A stretch of 45,724 nucleotides of DNA from Syntrophobacter sp. SbD2 (GCA_945889495.1 CAMDBU010000026.1:1-45724); one strand, 5' to 3'. Counted from the stretch's first letter, positions 24,203 to 32,131 are shown. Made by a program: numbers and translations. Notes: generated from the sequence alone by a model not told the origin.

Positions 24203-24284
24203 TATCTCTCGCAAAGACGCAAAGGCGCAAAGTTCGGAATCTTATTATTCTTAACTTCGCGCCTTTGCGCTTTGGCGGGAGATA
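24203..24284. repeat. TCTCGCAAAGACGC...GCGCTTTGGCGGGAGA palindromic repeat
   Basis: The best-preserved copy of the CGCAAAG family here: CGCAAAGGCGCAAAGTTCGG on the left, AACTTCGCGCCTTTGCGC on the right. It fills the gap between the permease and Rieske 1. The rest of the gap (to 24379) holds TTTGCGTTCTCTGCGG and CTCACGCCTCGTGCC pieces. Confidence 0.78.
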
Positions 24285-24379
24285 CTCCGGCTTCTTTCCA
24301 TGAGCCCTTTGCGTTCTCTGCGGCCAATCCCATCCGGTCCGAACTCACGCCTCGTGCCTCAAGCCGCACGCCTTCTCTA

Positions 24380-26122
24380 CTACGCCGATCCGGCCACCTG
24401 CTGCTGTTTGCGGGCGTAGATCCAAAAGCTCGTCACCACCGGTGACATCACGGCGATCATCATGATCGCGATCGCCGCGGCGTCGCCCAAGCCGCCGCCA
24501 TGCCATTGGCCCCAGATGTAGGTCGACAGCACCTGGCTCTTGGGCGACGAGAGAAACACCGCCATGGTCAGCTCGCGGTAGGCCGACAGCGAGGTCCAGA
24601 TCCAGGTGTAAATCAGCCCAGGCTTGATCAGCGGCACGATGATTTTCGCGAGAATGTTAAACGACGACGCGCCACCCACTTGCGCCGCTTCTTCCAACTC
24701 GCGATGCACTTGGATCATGCTGTTGTTCAACACCCGAGTGCCGAAGCTGATCCAGCAAACGATATAGACCGCCATGATGACGAAGATCGTGCCATATACC
24801 GGCACGACGTTGGAGACCAACAAGGCGAGATAAGCGATCGCCAGGGCGAAAAGCAAATTCGGCACCGGGTGGGGCAAAAACGCCACCGCGTCCAAGGCGA
24901 CGCGCCAGCGCAGCTTCGAGCGTGTGACGATCCACGACACCGCGGCGCAGATCAATACGATCAAGGTCGGCACCGCGACCATTAACAGAATCGTGTTCAA
25001 CGCCGCGTCGAGGATCGCACTATCGAAGGCCGCCGTGGTGTAGCGCTCGAAAGTAAGCGTCGACAGCGCCTGCCAGGACGGCGCCTGCACATAGGGCAAG
25101 AGCGACACCCAAAAGATCGCCAACAGCGGCAGGACGAACGCTAGGGTGAAATAAAGACCCAGCAGCCCCCAGGCGGTCCAGCGCCAGCGGCCCAACTCCA
25201 CCGGCCGCGGCTGATAAGCCTTGCCGGAAATGATTTGATACTTGTGGCTCTGCTTGAGCGCGATGAAGTACGGGATCATCAAGATCAGCGACAAGCCGAC
25301 CATGATCGTGCCGTAAGCGCCGCTCAGGCCGTAGCGCGGCAAGCCTTCGTTGGGATTGATCATGAAGTAGATCGCCGTGGCGAAGGTGAAAATATTGTTG
25401 GCCATACCGATCACGCCCGGCACGTCGAAGGCGGCGATCGCCACGGTGAACATCCAGATCACCGCCGAGAACAGCGCCGGCCAGATCAGCGGCAGCTCGA
25501 TGCGCACCAGCGTGCGCCACTGGCTCACGCCATGGACGCTGGCGGCCTCCACCAGCGCCGGGTTCATGCTTTTCAGCGCGGCCGAGATCATCACGTAGGC
25601 GAGCGGCGTCAAGGTCAATCCCTGCACCCAGCCGATGCCGGTCAGCGTCGCGATGTTGAGCGGCGCCGAGGTCAGGCCAAACAGCTGCATGAGAAAAATA
25701 TTGATCATGCCGATGCGCGGATGGAGCAAAAACACCCAGCCCATGGCCTTGAGAAAAGTCGGGAACAAAATGCCGATGCTGAGCAAACTCATCGCCAGGG
25801 CTTTGTACGGCATGTCGGTGCGCTCGACCAACCAGGCGAAGATAAATCCCAACGGCACCGCCACCGCGATGGTCACGGCGGAAAAATACAGCGTCGTCCA
25901 CATCACCTTGTAGGTGTAAGGATCGTTGAGGATCGCCGCGTAGTTTTTCAACGAATAGTCCGACGGCTGCCCCGGCACGCCGGTGCGCAGGCTCATCCAG
26001 ATAATCATGCCCAGGAGCACGAGAATCGACAGCGCGGCCAGGCCGCCGACGGCGACCAGGGATAATTGCGACCAATTGATCTGGCTGCCGCGCGGCTCGG
26101 GCATGATGACTTGAGTGGACAT
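24380..26122 (-). CDS. Two-domain FbpB/ThiP-like ABC transporter permease
   Basis: A 580-aa inner-membrane permease with about 12 helices in two homologous halves, the form used by ferric-iron, thiamine and related family-1 solute importers. Each half has an EAA loop that docks the ATPase: VEAASVHGVSQWRTLVRIEL in the first and EEAAQVGGASSFNILAKIIV in the second. The N-terminus (MSTQVIMPEPRGSQINW) is cytosolic. It lies inside the binding-protein/Rieske run, after binding protein 2, and is the only permease there. No ATPase gene is in the window, so the ATP-binding subunit must be supplied from elsewhere. The three binding proteins may share this one channel. Confidence 0.9.
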   Translation of the reverse strand: MSTQVIMPEPRGSQINWSQLSLVAVGGLAALSILVLLGMIIWMSLRTGVPGQPSDYSLKNYAAILNDPYTYKVMWTTLYFSAVTIAVAVPLGFIFAWLVERTDMPYKALAMSLLSIGILFPTFLKAMGWVFLLHPRIGMINIFLMQLFGLTSAPLNIATLTGIGWVQGLTLTPLAYVMISAALKSMNPALVEAASVHGVSQWRTLVRIELPLIWPALFSAVIWMFTVAIAAFDVPGVIGMANNIFTFATAIYFMINPNEGLPRYGLSGAYGTIMVGLSLILMIPYFIALKQSHKYQIISGKAYQPRPVELGRWRWTAWGLLGLYFTLAFVLPLLAIFWVSLLPYVQAPSWQALSTLTFERYTTAAFDSAILDAALNTILLMVAVPTLIVLICAAVSWIVTRSKLRWRVALDAVAFLPHPVPNLLFALAIAYLALLVSNVVPVYGTIFVIMAVYIVCWISFGTRVLNNSMIQVHRELEEAAQVGGASSFNILAKIIVPLIKPGLIYTWIWTSLSAYRELTMAVFLSSPKSQVLSTYIWGQWHGGGLGDAAAIAIMMIAVMSPVVTSFWIYARKQQQVAGSA

Positions 26123-26170
26123 GGGGGCCTGGTACTTTCGATGCTTGCTTCGCTCAGGAGAATCTTTATT

Positions 26171-26240
26171 GCGTCATTCCCGCGAAAGCCGGAATCCAGG
26201 CTTCGAAGCGGATGGATACCGCCCTACGCCGGTATGACGG
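26171..26240. repeat. GCGTCATTCCCGCG...GTATGACGG dispersed palindromic repeat, copy 3
   Basis: GCGTCATTCCCGCGAAAGCC opens the copy and GCCGGTATGACGG closes it. It is followed by a GTTTGTCCTGAGACCTGTCG, then AAGG block, another common dispersed element. It lies between binding protein 2 and the permease. Confidence 0.78.
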
Positions 26241-26331
26241 ATCACGGGACTAGTGACAGCCGGTTAATTTGCAACCGCCCGCCGTTTGTCCTGAGACCTG
26301 TCGAAGGATTCCGGGCGAGCGGTACGCGTCA

Positions 26332-27411
26332 CTATTTCAACAAAATCTTATTCAGCTCTTCTTCAAGGCCGTTGTCGGCCTTGAGGAAGACTTCGTTCAA
26401 CTGTTTGGGATCCTGGAGCTTGATCTTGTTCGACTTGACGAATTTCGCCAAGATCGTGCCTTCGACCAAATGAGAACTGCGATAATCCTGCTTCTCCAAC
26501 ACGCTCTGTGCCTCGCGGGTGGTCATAAAAGCGATAAACAGTTTGGCCATGTTCGGATGCACGGAATTCTTCGGCACTCCCAGTTGATAATAGGACGAAG
26601 TCGCCGGCGACGACCCCGCCAAACCGACCAGTGGCGCGCCTTTGGGCTGCCATTTCCACATCGCTTCGAGCGGCCCACCGGTGCTCGCCATGATCGGAAA
26701 TTCACCGCTGACGATGCGCTCCTCTTCGCCCTGGCGCAGCCGGCCGCCGGCGAGCGGTGCTAGTTTGCGCGCGAAGTTGAGAACTTTTTCCTTGCCCCAG
26801 ATTGGCGTCAGCCGGATCAACCAGTGAATATACGCCGGGATCGCCATCTTGCCGGCCCAGGTCGGCGACAGCGCCGGATCGATCAGATCTTCGTAGCTCT
26901 TGGGCGCCTTGTCCTTGGGAATCGCGTTACTGTTGTAAATAATGCCGTGAAACGATGAGTAGACCAGTAACGACTCCTGCGGGCTGATCTCCATCTCCTT
27001 GGTCACCCAGGGAAAGATGCCCGCCCAGTTAACCTTCTCCAGCGCCTTCTCTTCATGCATGTCGGCAAACGTGCCGTCCGAACCCAGATACATGTCGGTG
27101 GACGATTTGGAGCCCGCCTTCTGCTCGGTAATGATCCGCGCCGCCATCTGCGGAAAGCTCGGCCCGCCGCTCAAGTTGAGCTTGGCCTTGAAGCCGTAGC
27201 GCTTGGCGAACAAGGCTTCGAGTTCGGTGAAGCCCTTCTTGCCACCGAAGGTCGAAGTGCTGGCGACCAACGTCACCTCGCCCTCCTTCTTCGCCTCGGC
27301 AACGATCTGCTCCAACTTCTGCGCCGCCGCCAATTGCGGCGATAACAACCAAAACGCGATCAAGACGTTCAGCAGCGCAAGACGTCTTACTACGGTCAAT
27401 CGATCCGTCAT
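26332..27411 (-). CDS. FbpA-like periplasmic binding protein 2
   Basis: A 359-aa paralog of the other two binding proteins in this operon. Signal peptide from MTDRLTVVRRLALLNVLIAF to about LAAAQ. Mature part: VASTSTFGGKKGFTELEALF, GGPSFPQMAARIITEQ, GIIYNSNAIPKDKAPKSYED, EERIVSGEFPIMAST. ATG 27411 is preferred over the longer frame because a GGAG lies eight bases upstream. That GGAG is inside an AT-rich dispersed repeat. Where its paralogs read FxAGPEMNxMAARV it has GGPSFPQMAARI, so its ligand pocket probably differs. It sits between Rieske 2 and the permease. Confidence 0.9.
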   Translation of the reverse strand: MTDRLTVVRRLALLNVLIAFWLLSPQLAAAQKLEQIVAEAKKEGEVTLVASTSTFGGKKGFTELEALFAKRYGFKAKLNLSGGPSFPQMAARIITEQKAGSKSSTDMYLGSDGTFADMHEEKALEKVNWAGIFPWVTKEMEISPQESLLVYSSFHGIIYNSNAIPKDKAPKSYEDLIDPALSPTWAGKMAIPAYIHWLIRLTPIWGKEKVLNFARKLAPLAGGRLRQGEEERIVSGEFPIMASTGGPLEAMWKWQPKGAPLVGLAGSSPATSSYYQLGVPKNSVHPNMAKLFIAFMTTREAQSVLEKQDYRSSHLVEGTILAKFVKSNKIKLQDPKQLNEVFLKADNGLEEELNKILLK

Positions 27412-27444
27412 TATCAATTCTCCATTATCCATTCTCAATTAATT
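27409..27444. repeat. AT-rich dispersed repeat (AATTGATAATGGAGAAT family), copy 2
   Basis: On the minus strand, TTAATTGAGAATGG, then ATAATGGAGAATTGATAATG. It covers the stop codon of Rieske 2 (27439-27441) and the ribosome site and ATG of binding protein 2. Confidence 0.75.
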
Positions 27445-28566
27445 TAACGCTTCGACCGCGTCTCGGCTTGAGTCAAAAACAATCTGCCCATCAGCCTGGC
27501 GCAGGATGGCGAACGGCTCTTTGCCCTGGGCCACCGCGTCGATGGAGTCGCGGATCATTTTGCGCAGCATGATGATCCCTTGGTCCCCGGTCGCCAGATG
27601 TTCCTTGGTCCGGTCGGCGATCACGCCTTGGGTTTCCTGGGCGACCCGATCCTGCTCGCGGTTGGGCAGATCCCACCAGCCGTCTTTGACTCGCGTGTAC
27701 ACCCCCGGCTCGCTTTTGCGAAACTTGCGCGTCAACAGCGGCTCGGGTCGGGTCGGTTTACCGTCCTTGTGCGGGTAGAAGTCGATGTAAAACGTGTTGG
27801 TCGTGTAGTCATCCTTGGGCACCCGGAAGCGGATCACCTGGCGCGGCTGCTCGTCAATTCGAGCAGCGGAGTGGCGGATATGAGACGGAAAAATGAAATG
27901 CGATATGCGCGGCTTGGACACGCCTTCGACCAAAGTGGTTTCTTTGATGCCGAAGGGCGTCGGCTCCCATTTGATTGTCGGCCGCTTCATCGCCATGTTG
28001 GGATAGCCGGCGGCATGGAGCGCGATGGAGTGGGTGCCGTCGGCGGAGTTCTCGGCGCGCTGTAGCCAATTGCAAAACTCCTCGCCGCCGCCGATCACCC
28101 GGCAGCCATCATCGCGCACCAGTAAATCATAGGGCGGCAAGAGCGGCACGGGATCGGGGCCGATATAGGCGAAGATCAATCCGGCGGCATCCTGGGCATG
28201 AAAAGCCGGATGCTTGACCCGATCCTTGAACGTGCTGTCGGCGGGCTCCGCCGGTTGATCGAGACAATTGCCGCGCGCGTCCCAGAGCCAGCCATGGTAA
28301 CAGCAGCGGATGCCGTTCTCTTCCACCCGGCCATACTCCAACGACGTGCCGCGGTGCGAACAATGCAGCGCCACCAGCCCCAACTTACCCGCGCCGTCGC
28401 GGAACAAGACAAAATCCTGCGCCAACAACGTCACCTTGGTCGGCGCCGCCTTGGCCTGCACCTGATCGGTAAACGCCACCGGCCACCAATAACGCCGCAA
28501 CATCTCCCCCGCCGGCGTCCCCGCGCCGACCCGGGTCATCAGTTCATTTTCTTCCGCACTTAACAT
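27439..28566 (-). CDS. Rieske non-heme iron oxygenase 2 (alpha-subunit type)
   Basis: A 375-aa oxygenase component. From ATG 28566 the Rieske ligands are Cys69/His71 (HCSHRGTSLEYG) and Cys88/His91 (RCCYHGWLWD). The iron-site residues are Asp176, His179 and His184 (ENSADGTHSIALH). The C-terminal region (DRVAQETQGVIADRTKEHLA) is shared with Rieske 3 and, more weakly, Rieske 1. GGAGGGG ten bases upstream supports the start. The stop codon is provided by an AT-rich repeat, so the natural C-terminus may once have been different. Likely a phthalate-dioxygenase-like oxygenase; substrate unknown. Confidence 0.9.
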   Translation of the reverse strand: MLSAEENELMTRVGAGTPAGEMLRRYWWPVAFTDQVQAKAAPTKVTLLAQDFVLFRDGAGKLGLVALHCSHRGTSLEYGRVEENGIRCCYHGWLWDARGNCLDQPAEPADSTFKDRVKHPAFHAQDAAGLIFAYIGPDPVPLLPPYDLLVRDDGCRVIGGGEEFCNWLQRAENSADGTHSIALHAAGYPNMAMKRPTIKWEPTPFGIKETTLVEGVSKPRISHFIFPSHIRHSAARIDEQPRQVIRFRVPKDDYTTNTFYIDFYPHKDGKPTRPEPLLTRKFRKSEPGVYTRVKDGWWDLPNREQDRVAQETQGVIADRTKEHLATGDQGIIMLRKMIRDSIDAVAQGKEPFAILRQADGQIVFDSSRDAVEALN

Positions 28567-28588
28567 GTTTGCTCGACCCCTCCGAAAC

Positions 28589-28615
28589 GAATTCACTAGT
28601 CACTATCCACTAATT
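28589..28615. repeat. ATTCACTAGTCACTA short AT-rich repeat
   Basis: ATTCACTAGTCACTATCCAC followed by TAATTCACTG repeats the unit TCACTA/TTCACT and separates binding protein 3 from Rieske 2. The pattern resembles a small dispersed element. Confidence 0.4.
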
Positions 28616-29682
28616 CACTGCTTTAGCATCTTCGTCAGCTCTTCCTTAAACTCCAGCCCGCTATCCTCGCCTTGCAGATAGAAGTTGATCGATTCCTTGG
28701 CTTCCTGCAACTTCAATTTGTTCTGTTTCAGATACCGGTTCATCATCGTGCCTTCAACCAGGTGCGAGGTACGGAAGTCTTGTTTCTCGAGAATCGCCTG
28801 GGCTTCCTTGGACGCCATGAAGCCGGTGAACAGCTTGGCGAGATTGGGATGGGCCGAATTGCGCGGCACCGCCAGCTGGAAATAGGACGGCAACACCGGC
28901 GTCGAGCCCATCACCGCCACCAGCGGCGCGCCCTTGGCCTGCCACTGCCACATCTGTTCGGTGGCGCCGCCCATGTTGGCGGCGATGGGAAATTCGCCGC
29001 TGACCACCCGCTCCTCTTCGCTGTAACGCAGCCGGCCGCCGCTCAAACTGACCAGCTTCTTGGTGAAGTTCTTGACCTTGTCCTCGCTCCAGATCATCGA
29101 CAGCTCGACCAGCCAGGAAACGTACGGCGGGATCGCCAGCTTGCCAGCCCAGGTCGGACTCAACTTCGGATCGACCAAGTCTTCGTAGGTCTTGGGCGCT
29201 TTGTCCTTGGGGATAATTTTGGAATTATAAATCATGCCGCGCAGCGAGGTGAAGATCAGCACCCCTTCGTTGGGGAAAATCTCCATCGGCTTGCTGATCC
29301 AGGGAAAGATGCCGGAGTAGTTGACCTGCTCCAGCGCCTTCTCCTTGTGCAGTAGCGACACATGGGACTGCGAGCCGTGATAAATATCGCTCGACGCCTT
29401 GCTGCCGTTTCTGAGTTCGGTAATCACCCGCGCCGCCATGGAGTTCATCTCCGGCCCGGCGGCAAAGCGAATCTTCATGTTGAGACCGAAGCGCTTGTTA
29501 AAAGCCGCTTCGAGCAGATTCAAAGTCTTCGGCCCGCCAAAGGTCTGCGCCCCAGCGATGAAGGTGAGTTCCGACTCTTTCTTCGCCCCGGCGATCAACT
29601 GCTCCAACGTCTCGGCCGCCACATGCGAATGAAGCGACACAGACATCAACGACCAGGCAGCGACCTTGGCAGATATCTTCAT
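28615..29682 (-). CDS. FbpA-like periplasmic binding protein 3
   Basis: A 355-aa paralog. Signal peptide from MKISAKVAAWSLMSVSLHSH, cleaved near HVAAET. Conserved stretches: FIAGAQTFGGPKTLNLLEAA, AAGPEMNSMAARVITE, SDIYHGSQ, RGMIYNSKIIPKDKAPKTYE, AGKLAIPPYVSWLVE, EERVVSGEFPIAANMGG, and the end FKEELTKMLKQ. It shares most of its core with binding protein 1 (for example the GPEMN motif), suggesting similar ligands. GGAGAG precedes ATG 29682. It lies between Rieske 3 and Rieske 2 on the same strand. Confidence 0.9.
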   Translation of the reverse strand: MKISAKVAAWSLMSVSLHSHVAAETLEQLIAGAKKESELTFIAGAQTFGGPKTLNLLEAAFNKRFGLNMKIRFAAGPEMNSMAARVITELRNGSKASSDIYHGSQSHVSLLHKEKALEQVNYSGIFPWISKPMEIFPNEGVLIFTSLRGMIYNSKIIPKDKAPKTYEDLVDPKLSPTWAGKLAIPPYVSWLVELSMIWSEDKVKNFTKKLVSLSGGRLRYSEEERVVSGEFPIAANMGGATEQMWQWQAKGAPLVAVMGSTPVLPSYFQLAVPRNSAHPNLAKLFTGFMASKEAQAILEKQDFRTSHLVEGTMMNRYLKQNKLKLQEAKESINFYLQGEDSGLEFKEELTKMLKQ

Positions 29683-29698
29683 CCCACTCTCCGATCCG

Positions 29699-29738
29699 AA
29701 ACGACTTGAACGGTTGGAACGTTTGGAACGACTGGAAC
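29699..29738. repeat. TTGGAACG tandem repeat
   Basis: Four to five degenerate copies of (T)TGGAACG in a row (CTTGAACGG, TTGGAACGT, TTGGAACGA, CTGGAACC). They lie in the 67-base gap between Rieske 3 and binding protein 3. Confidence 0.65.
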
Positions 29739-29749
29739 CTTCAAGCGAG

Positions 29750-30898
29750 TTAGTCGAGCATTTCTTCCTTGGGCTCCAAGCGAATCAGCTCATTCTTTTT
29801 GGCATCGCGAATGACGCCGAGCGGATCGCGCCCCTGCTTGATCGCGTCGATGCCGTCCTTGTAGATTTTGCGCAGTAGAATAACGCCCTTGTCGGTGGTC
29901 ACTAGATGTTCGCTGGTGCGGTCGAAGATCACCCCCTGGCTTTCCTGCGCCGCGCGGTCCTGATCCTCGCGCGCCAGCCAGCCGATCTCGTCGTCCCAGC
30001 GGTATTTGCCGAAGACCGTATCCTGCACGCCTTCGGTCGAGCGGTCTTTCATCAACTTCGAAGTAATCTTGCCGTCGACCTCGTTGGCGAACTCGACGGT
30101 GTAGTGGATCGTGCTGGTATCGTCGATGGGTACGCGCCAACGCATCACCTCGCAGGCGCTGCTGGCGCGGTGCTCGGTGGGATGGCCTTCTTCGACATTG
30201 CCGGTCTTGTTGATCGTCGGCATGACGAAGAAGTTCACATGGGCCCAGTTATGGCCGGACACCCGCCGGGTGTAAGTGTTGAGCACGCCATGCTCGAAGA
30301 GCTGCGGATTGATCTCGCCGTCTTCCCAGGTCGGCGTGGTCAGACCGCGGTGAAGCCACTTCAAGTGATTCTGGTCCACTGAGTTCTCAATCATCTGGAA
30401 GTAATTGCAGTTGACGATGCGCGCGCGCATCGCCCGCTGCCCGTCGGTCCGCGCCACCACGTCATAGCGCGGCAACAACGGCGCCGGCTGCGGCCCCATG
30501 TAAACGAACAAGACACCGCCCAACTCTTGAACCGGATAGGAAGGCTGGCGAATGCGCTGCTTGAACGTGCTGTCGGCGCCCTCCCCCGGCGTCTCCAACA
30601 CCTTGCCGTCAACGTCGAACAGCCAGCCATGATAGCAACAACGAATCCCGCCGCTCTCGATGTGGCCAAACTCCAGCGAAGTGCCCCGGTGCATGCAACG
30701 CAACGCCAACACACCAAACTTGCCAAACTCGTCCTTGAACAATACAACGTCTTCGCCAAGAATCCGCTTCTTCTTGGGCTTACCCTGCAACTCGTTGGCG
30801 AAACCAATCGGCTGCCAATAGCGCCGCAAGAGCTCCCCGGCAGGCTTGCCCGGCCCGACCTGGGTCAACATGTCGTTCTCTTCTTTGCTCAGTGCCAT
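29750..30898 (-). CDS. Rieske non-heme iron oxygenase 3 (alpha-subunit type)
   Basis: A 382-aa oxygenase component and the first gene of the operon. From ATG 30898 (GGGA seven bases upstream) the Rieske ligands are Cys68/His70 (RCMHRG) and Cys87/His90 (CCYHGW). The iron-site residues are Asp175, His178 and His183 (ENSVDQNHLKWLH). Its N-terminus, MALSKEENDMLTQVGPGKPA, is repeated exactly in a relic at 31804-31922. The C-terminal half shares QDRAAQESQGVIFDRT and LLRKIYKDGIDAI with Rieske 2. A TTGACA promoter precedes it. The frame open to 30973 is not used. Substrate unknown, aromatic acid suspected. Confidence 0.9.
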   Translation of the reverse strand: MALSKEENDMLTQVGPGKPAGELLRRYWQPIGFANELQGKPKKKRILGEDVVLFKDEFGKFGVLALRCMHRGTSLEFGHIESGGIRCCYHGWLFDVDGKVLETPGEGADSTFKQRIRQPSYPVQELGGVLFVYMGPQPAPLLPRYDVVARTDGQRAMRARIVNCNYFQMIENSVDQNHLKWLHRGLTTPTWEDGEINPQLFEHGVLNTYTRRVSGHNWAHVNFFVMPTINKTGNVEEGHPTEHRASSACEVMRWRVPIDDTSTIHYTVEFANEVDGKITSKLMKDRSTEGVQDTVFGKYRWDDEIGWLAREDQDRAAQESQGVIFDRTSEHLVTTDKGVILLRKIYKDGIDAIKQGRDPLGVIRDAKKNELIRLEPKEEMLD

Positions 30899-30943
30899 GA
30901 CCGTTTCCCTTTGCTGAGAAAATTTTTCGCGTTTGTTTAGTAA

Positions 30944-30973
30944 CGAATATCCGAGTCGCGCCAAAGGTGTCAA
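30944..30973 (-). promoter_or_regulatory. Probable sigma-70-type promoter of the Rieske/binding-protein operon
   Basis: On the minus strand TTGACA (30973-30968) is followed after 16 bases by GATATT (30951-30946), or after 18 bases by TATTCG, about 45 bases before the Rieske 3 ATG. The block with the -10 region (ACGAATATCCGAGTCGCG, plus strand) and the TTGACA are preserved in the duplicated copy at 31968-31997, while the bases between them and the gene have diverged. That pattern argues for a functional site. Confidence 0.6.
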
Positions 30974-31086
30974 GCTAAGCGGCGCCGTCGATCCCGCTTT
31001 ACGTACGAGCGAAGCAGAATGAAATTTGGACTTATCCCATTTTTCTTCTCTGGAAAAACACGGGGAGCCGGTCTATAAAGGCCAGC

Positions 31087-31545
31087 ATGGCTCGTCAGAA
31101 CCGAAAAATTCTCTATCTTGACGTTTGCACCCTCTGCCGTCCGTTCGACGATCAGAGCATGATGCGAATTCGGCTAGAGACGAACGCCTATTATTTGGTG
31201 CTCCAAGCGGTCCAAGATGAAAAATATACAATGGTTGTCTCTCCCGTTCACTTTGAAGAAGTCAATGCGATTAGCGACACTGAAGAAAGACGAGAAGTCT
31301 TGGCAGTGCTGGAAAAACTTGGAACAACGTCTGAATGCGACTTGACAGCAGCAAGAGCGAGGGCTGTAGACCTCCACACCAGGAAATTTGGCATTGCAGA
31401 TGCCGCTCATGTCGCGTTTGCTGAAGCTACTGCGGACTTCTTCATTACCTGCGATGACCGGTTGTTGAGGAAGTGCAAAAGGGAAAGAGTTGCTATAATA
31501 GCGATGAATCCAGTTGAATTTACTATCACGGAGGATCTGAAATGA
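31087..31545 (+). CDS. PIN-domain protein (VapC-like ribonuclease toxin)
   Basis: A 152-aa PIN-fold protein, probably a metal-dependent RNase toxin. ILYLDVCTLCRPFDDQ gives the first acidic residue (Asp12). FGIADAAHVAFAEATADFFI followed by TCDDRLLRKCK gives the later Asp cluster. Its stop overlaps the next start (ATGA), so the two form one unit, with the toxin-like gene first. Base composition here is AT-richer than the surrounding catabolic genes, consistent with transfer. Confidence 0.8.
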   Translation: MARQNRKILYLDVCTLCRPFDDQSMMRIRLETNAYYLVLQAVQDEKYTMVVSPVHFEEVNAISDTEERREVLAVLEKLGTTSECDLTAARARAVDLHTRKFGIADAAHVAFAEATADFFITCDDRLLRKCKRERVAIIAMNPVEFTITEDLK

Positions 31546-31766
31546 AAGCCTGTATCTTTACAGACGAGGAGCAGCTTATCACGAAAGCGGTTGATGTCCT
31601 GGTAAAAGAACTCGGACCGGTTGAGGCCAGCCGTTTCTTAGCCCTGCCCAAGAAGAAACGCATGGAATCGGTGAAACGCCATCGTCAATGGCAGGCTCAG
31701 TTACAGCCAGCGGAGTTCTTCGACCGCGTGTTTGGCGGCCGAGCGAAAGGAGCCATTAGGAAGTAA
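31542..31766 (+). CDS. Small partner of the PIN-domain protein, possible antitoxin
   Basis: A 74-aa basic protein starting MKACIFTDEEQLITKAVDVL and containing ALPKKKRMESVKRHRQWQAQ, with no recognised DNA-binding fold. The four-base overlap with the PIN gene suggests coupled expression, and antitoxin is the natural guess. It does not look like the usual AbrB, RHH or Phd types. The 3' end lies close to the Rieske relic, which reads the other way. Confidence 0.6.
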   Translation: MKACIFTDEEQLITKAVDVLVKELGPVEASRFLALPKKKRMESVKRHRQWQAQLQPAEFFDRVFGGRAKGAIRK

Positions 31767-31803
31767 AGAGCGGCAGAAAAGGGATGGGAGTCGTTTCTTG
31801 GAG

Positions 31804-31922
31804 TTACCCTGCAACTCGTTGGCAAACCCAATCGGCTGCCAATACCGCCGCAACAGCTCCCCCGCCGGCTTGCCGGGCCCGACCTGGGTCAACATATCGT
31901 TCTCTTCTTTGCTCAGTGCCAT
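31804..31922 (-). pseudogene. Relic of a fourth Rieske gene (first 39 codons)
   Basis: ATG 31922 starts MALSKEENDMLTQVGPGKPA and continues identically to Rieske 3 for about 39 residues (to NELQG). It then diverges and runs into the end of the PIN module. The DNA differs from Rieske 3 at about eight positions, all silent. The rest of the gene, including all iron ligands, is missing. The open frame continues to 31701 as unrelated sequence. Confidence 0.88.
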
Positions 31923-31967
31923 AACCCTGCCCTTATATTTGTGGAATCGCTCACGTTTGTACCATCA

Positions 31968-31997
31968 CGAATATCCGAGTCGCGCTTGGAGTGTCAA
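31968..31997 (-). promoter_or_regulatory. Promoter copy upstream of the Rieske relic
   Basis: TTGACA (minus, 31997-31992) with the same 16-base spacing to GATATT (31975-31970) and the same CGCGACTCGGATATTCG block as the promoter of Rieske 3. It may still drive transcription through the relic toward the PIN module, antisense to it. Confidence 0.5.
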
Positions 31998-32131
31998 GCA
32001 ATGCTGTACTAACCAGGGGTTCCGCGCACGAGGCCGATTAGACACTGACAAAATCGATATTGGATAAGGATAGTCAGGCTCCGTTGAATCCACTATTATC
32101 CAAGTTCTGAAAAGTGTTACGGTAGCTGCAA

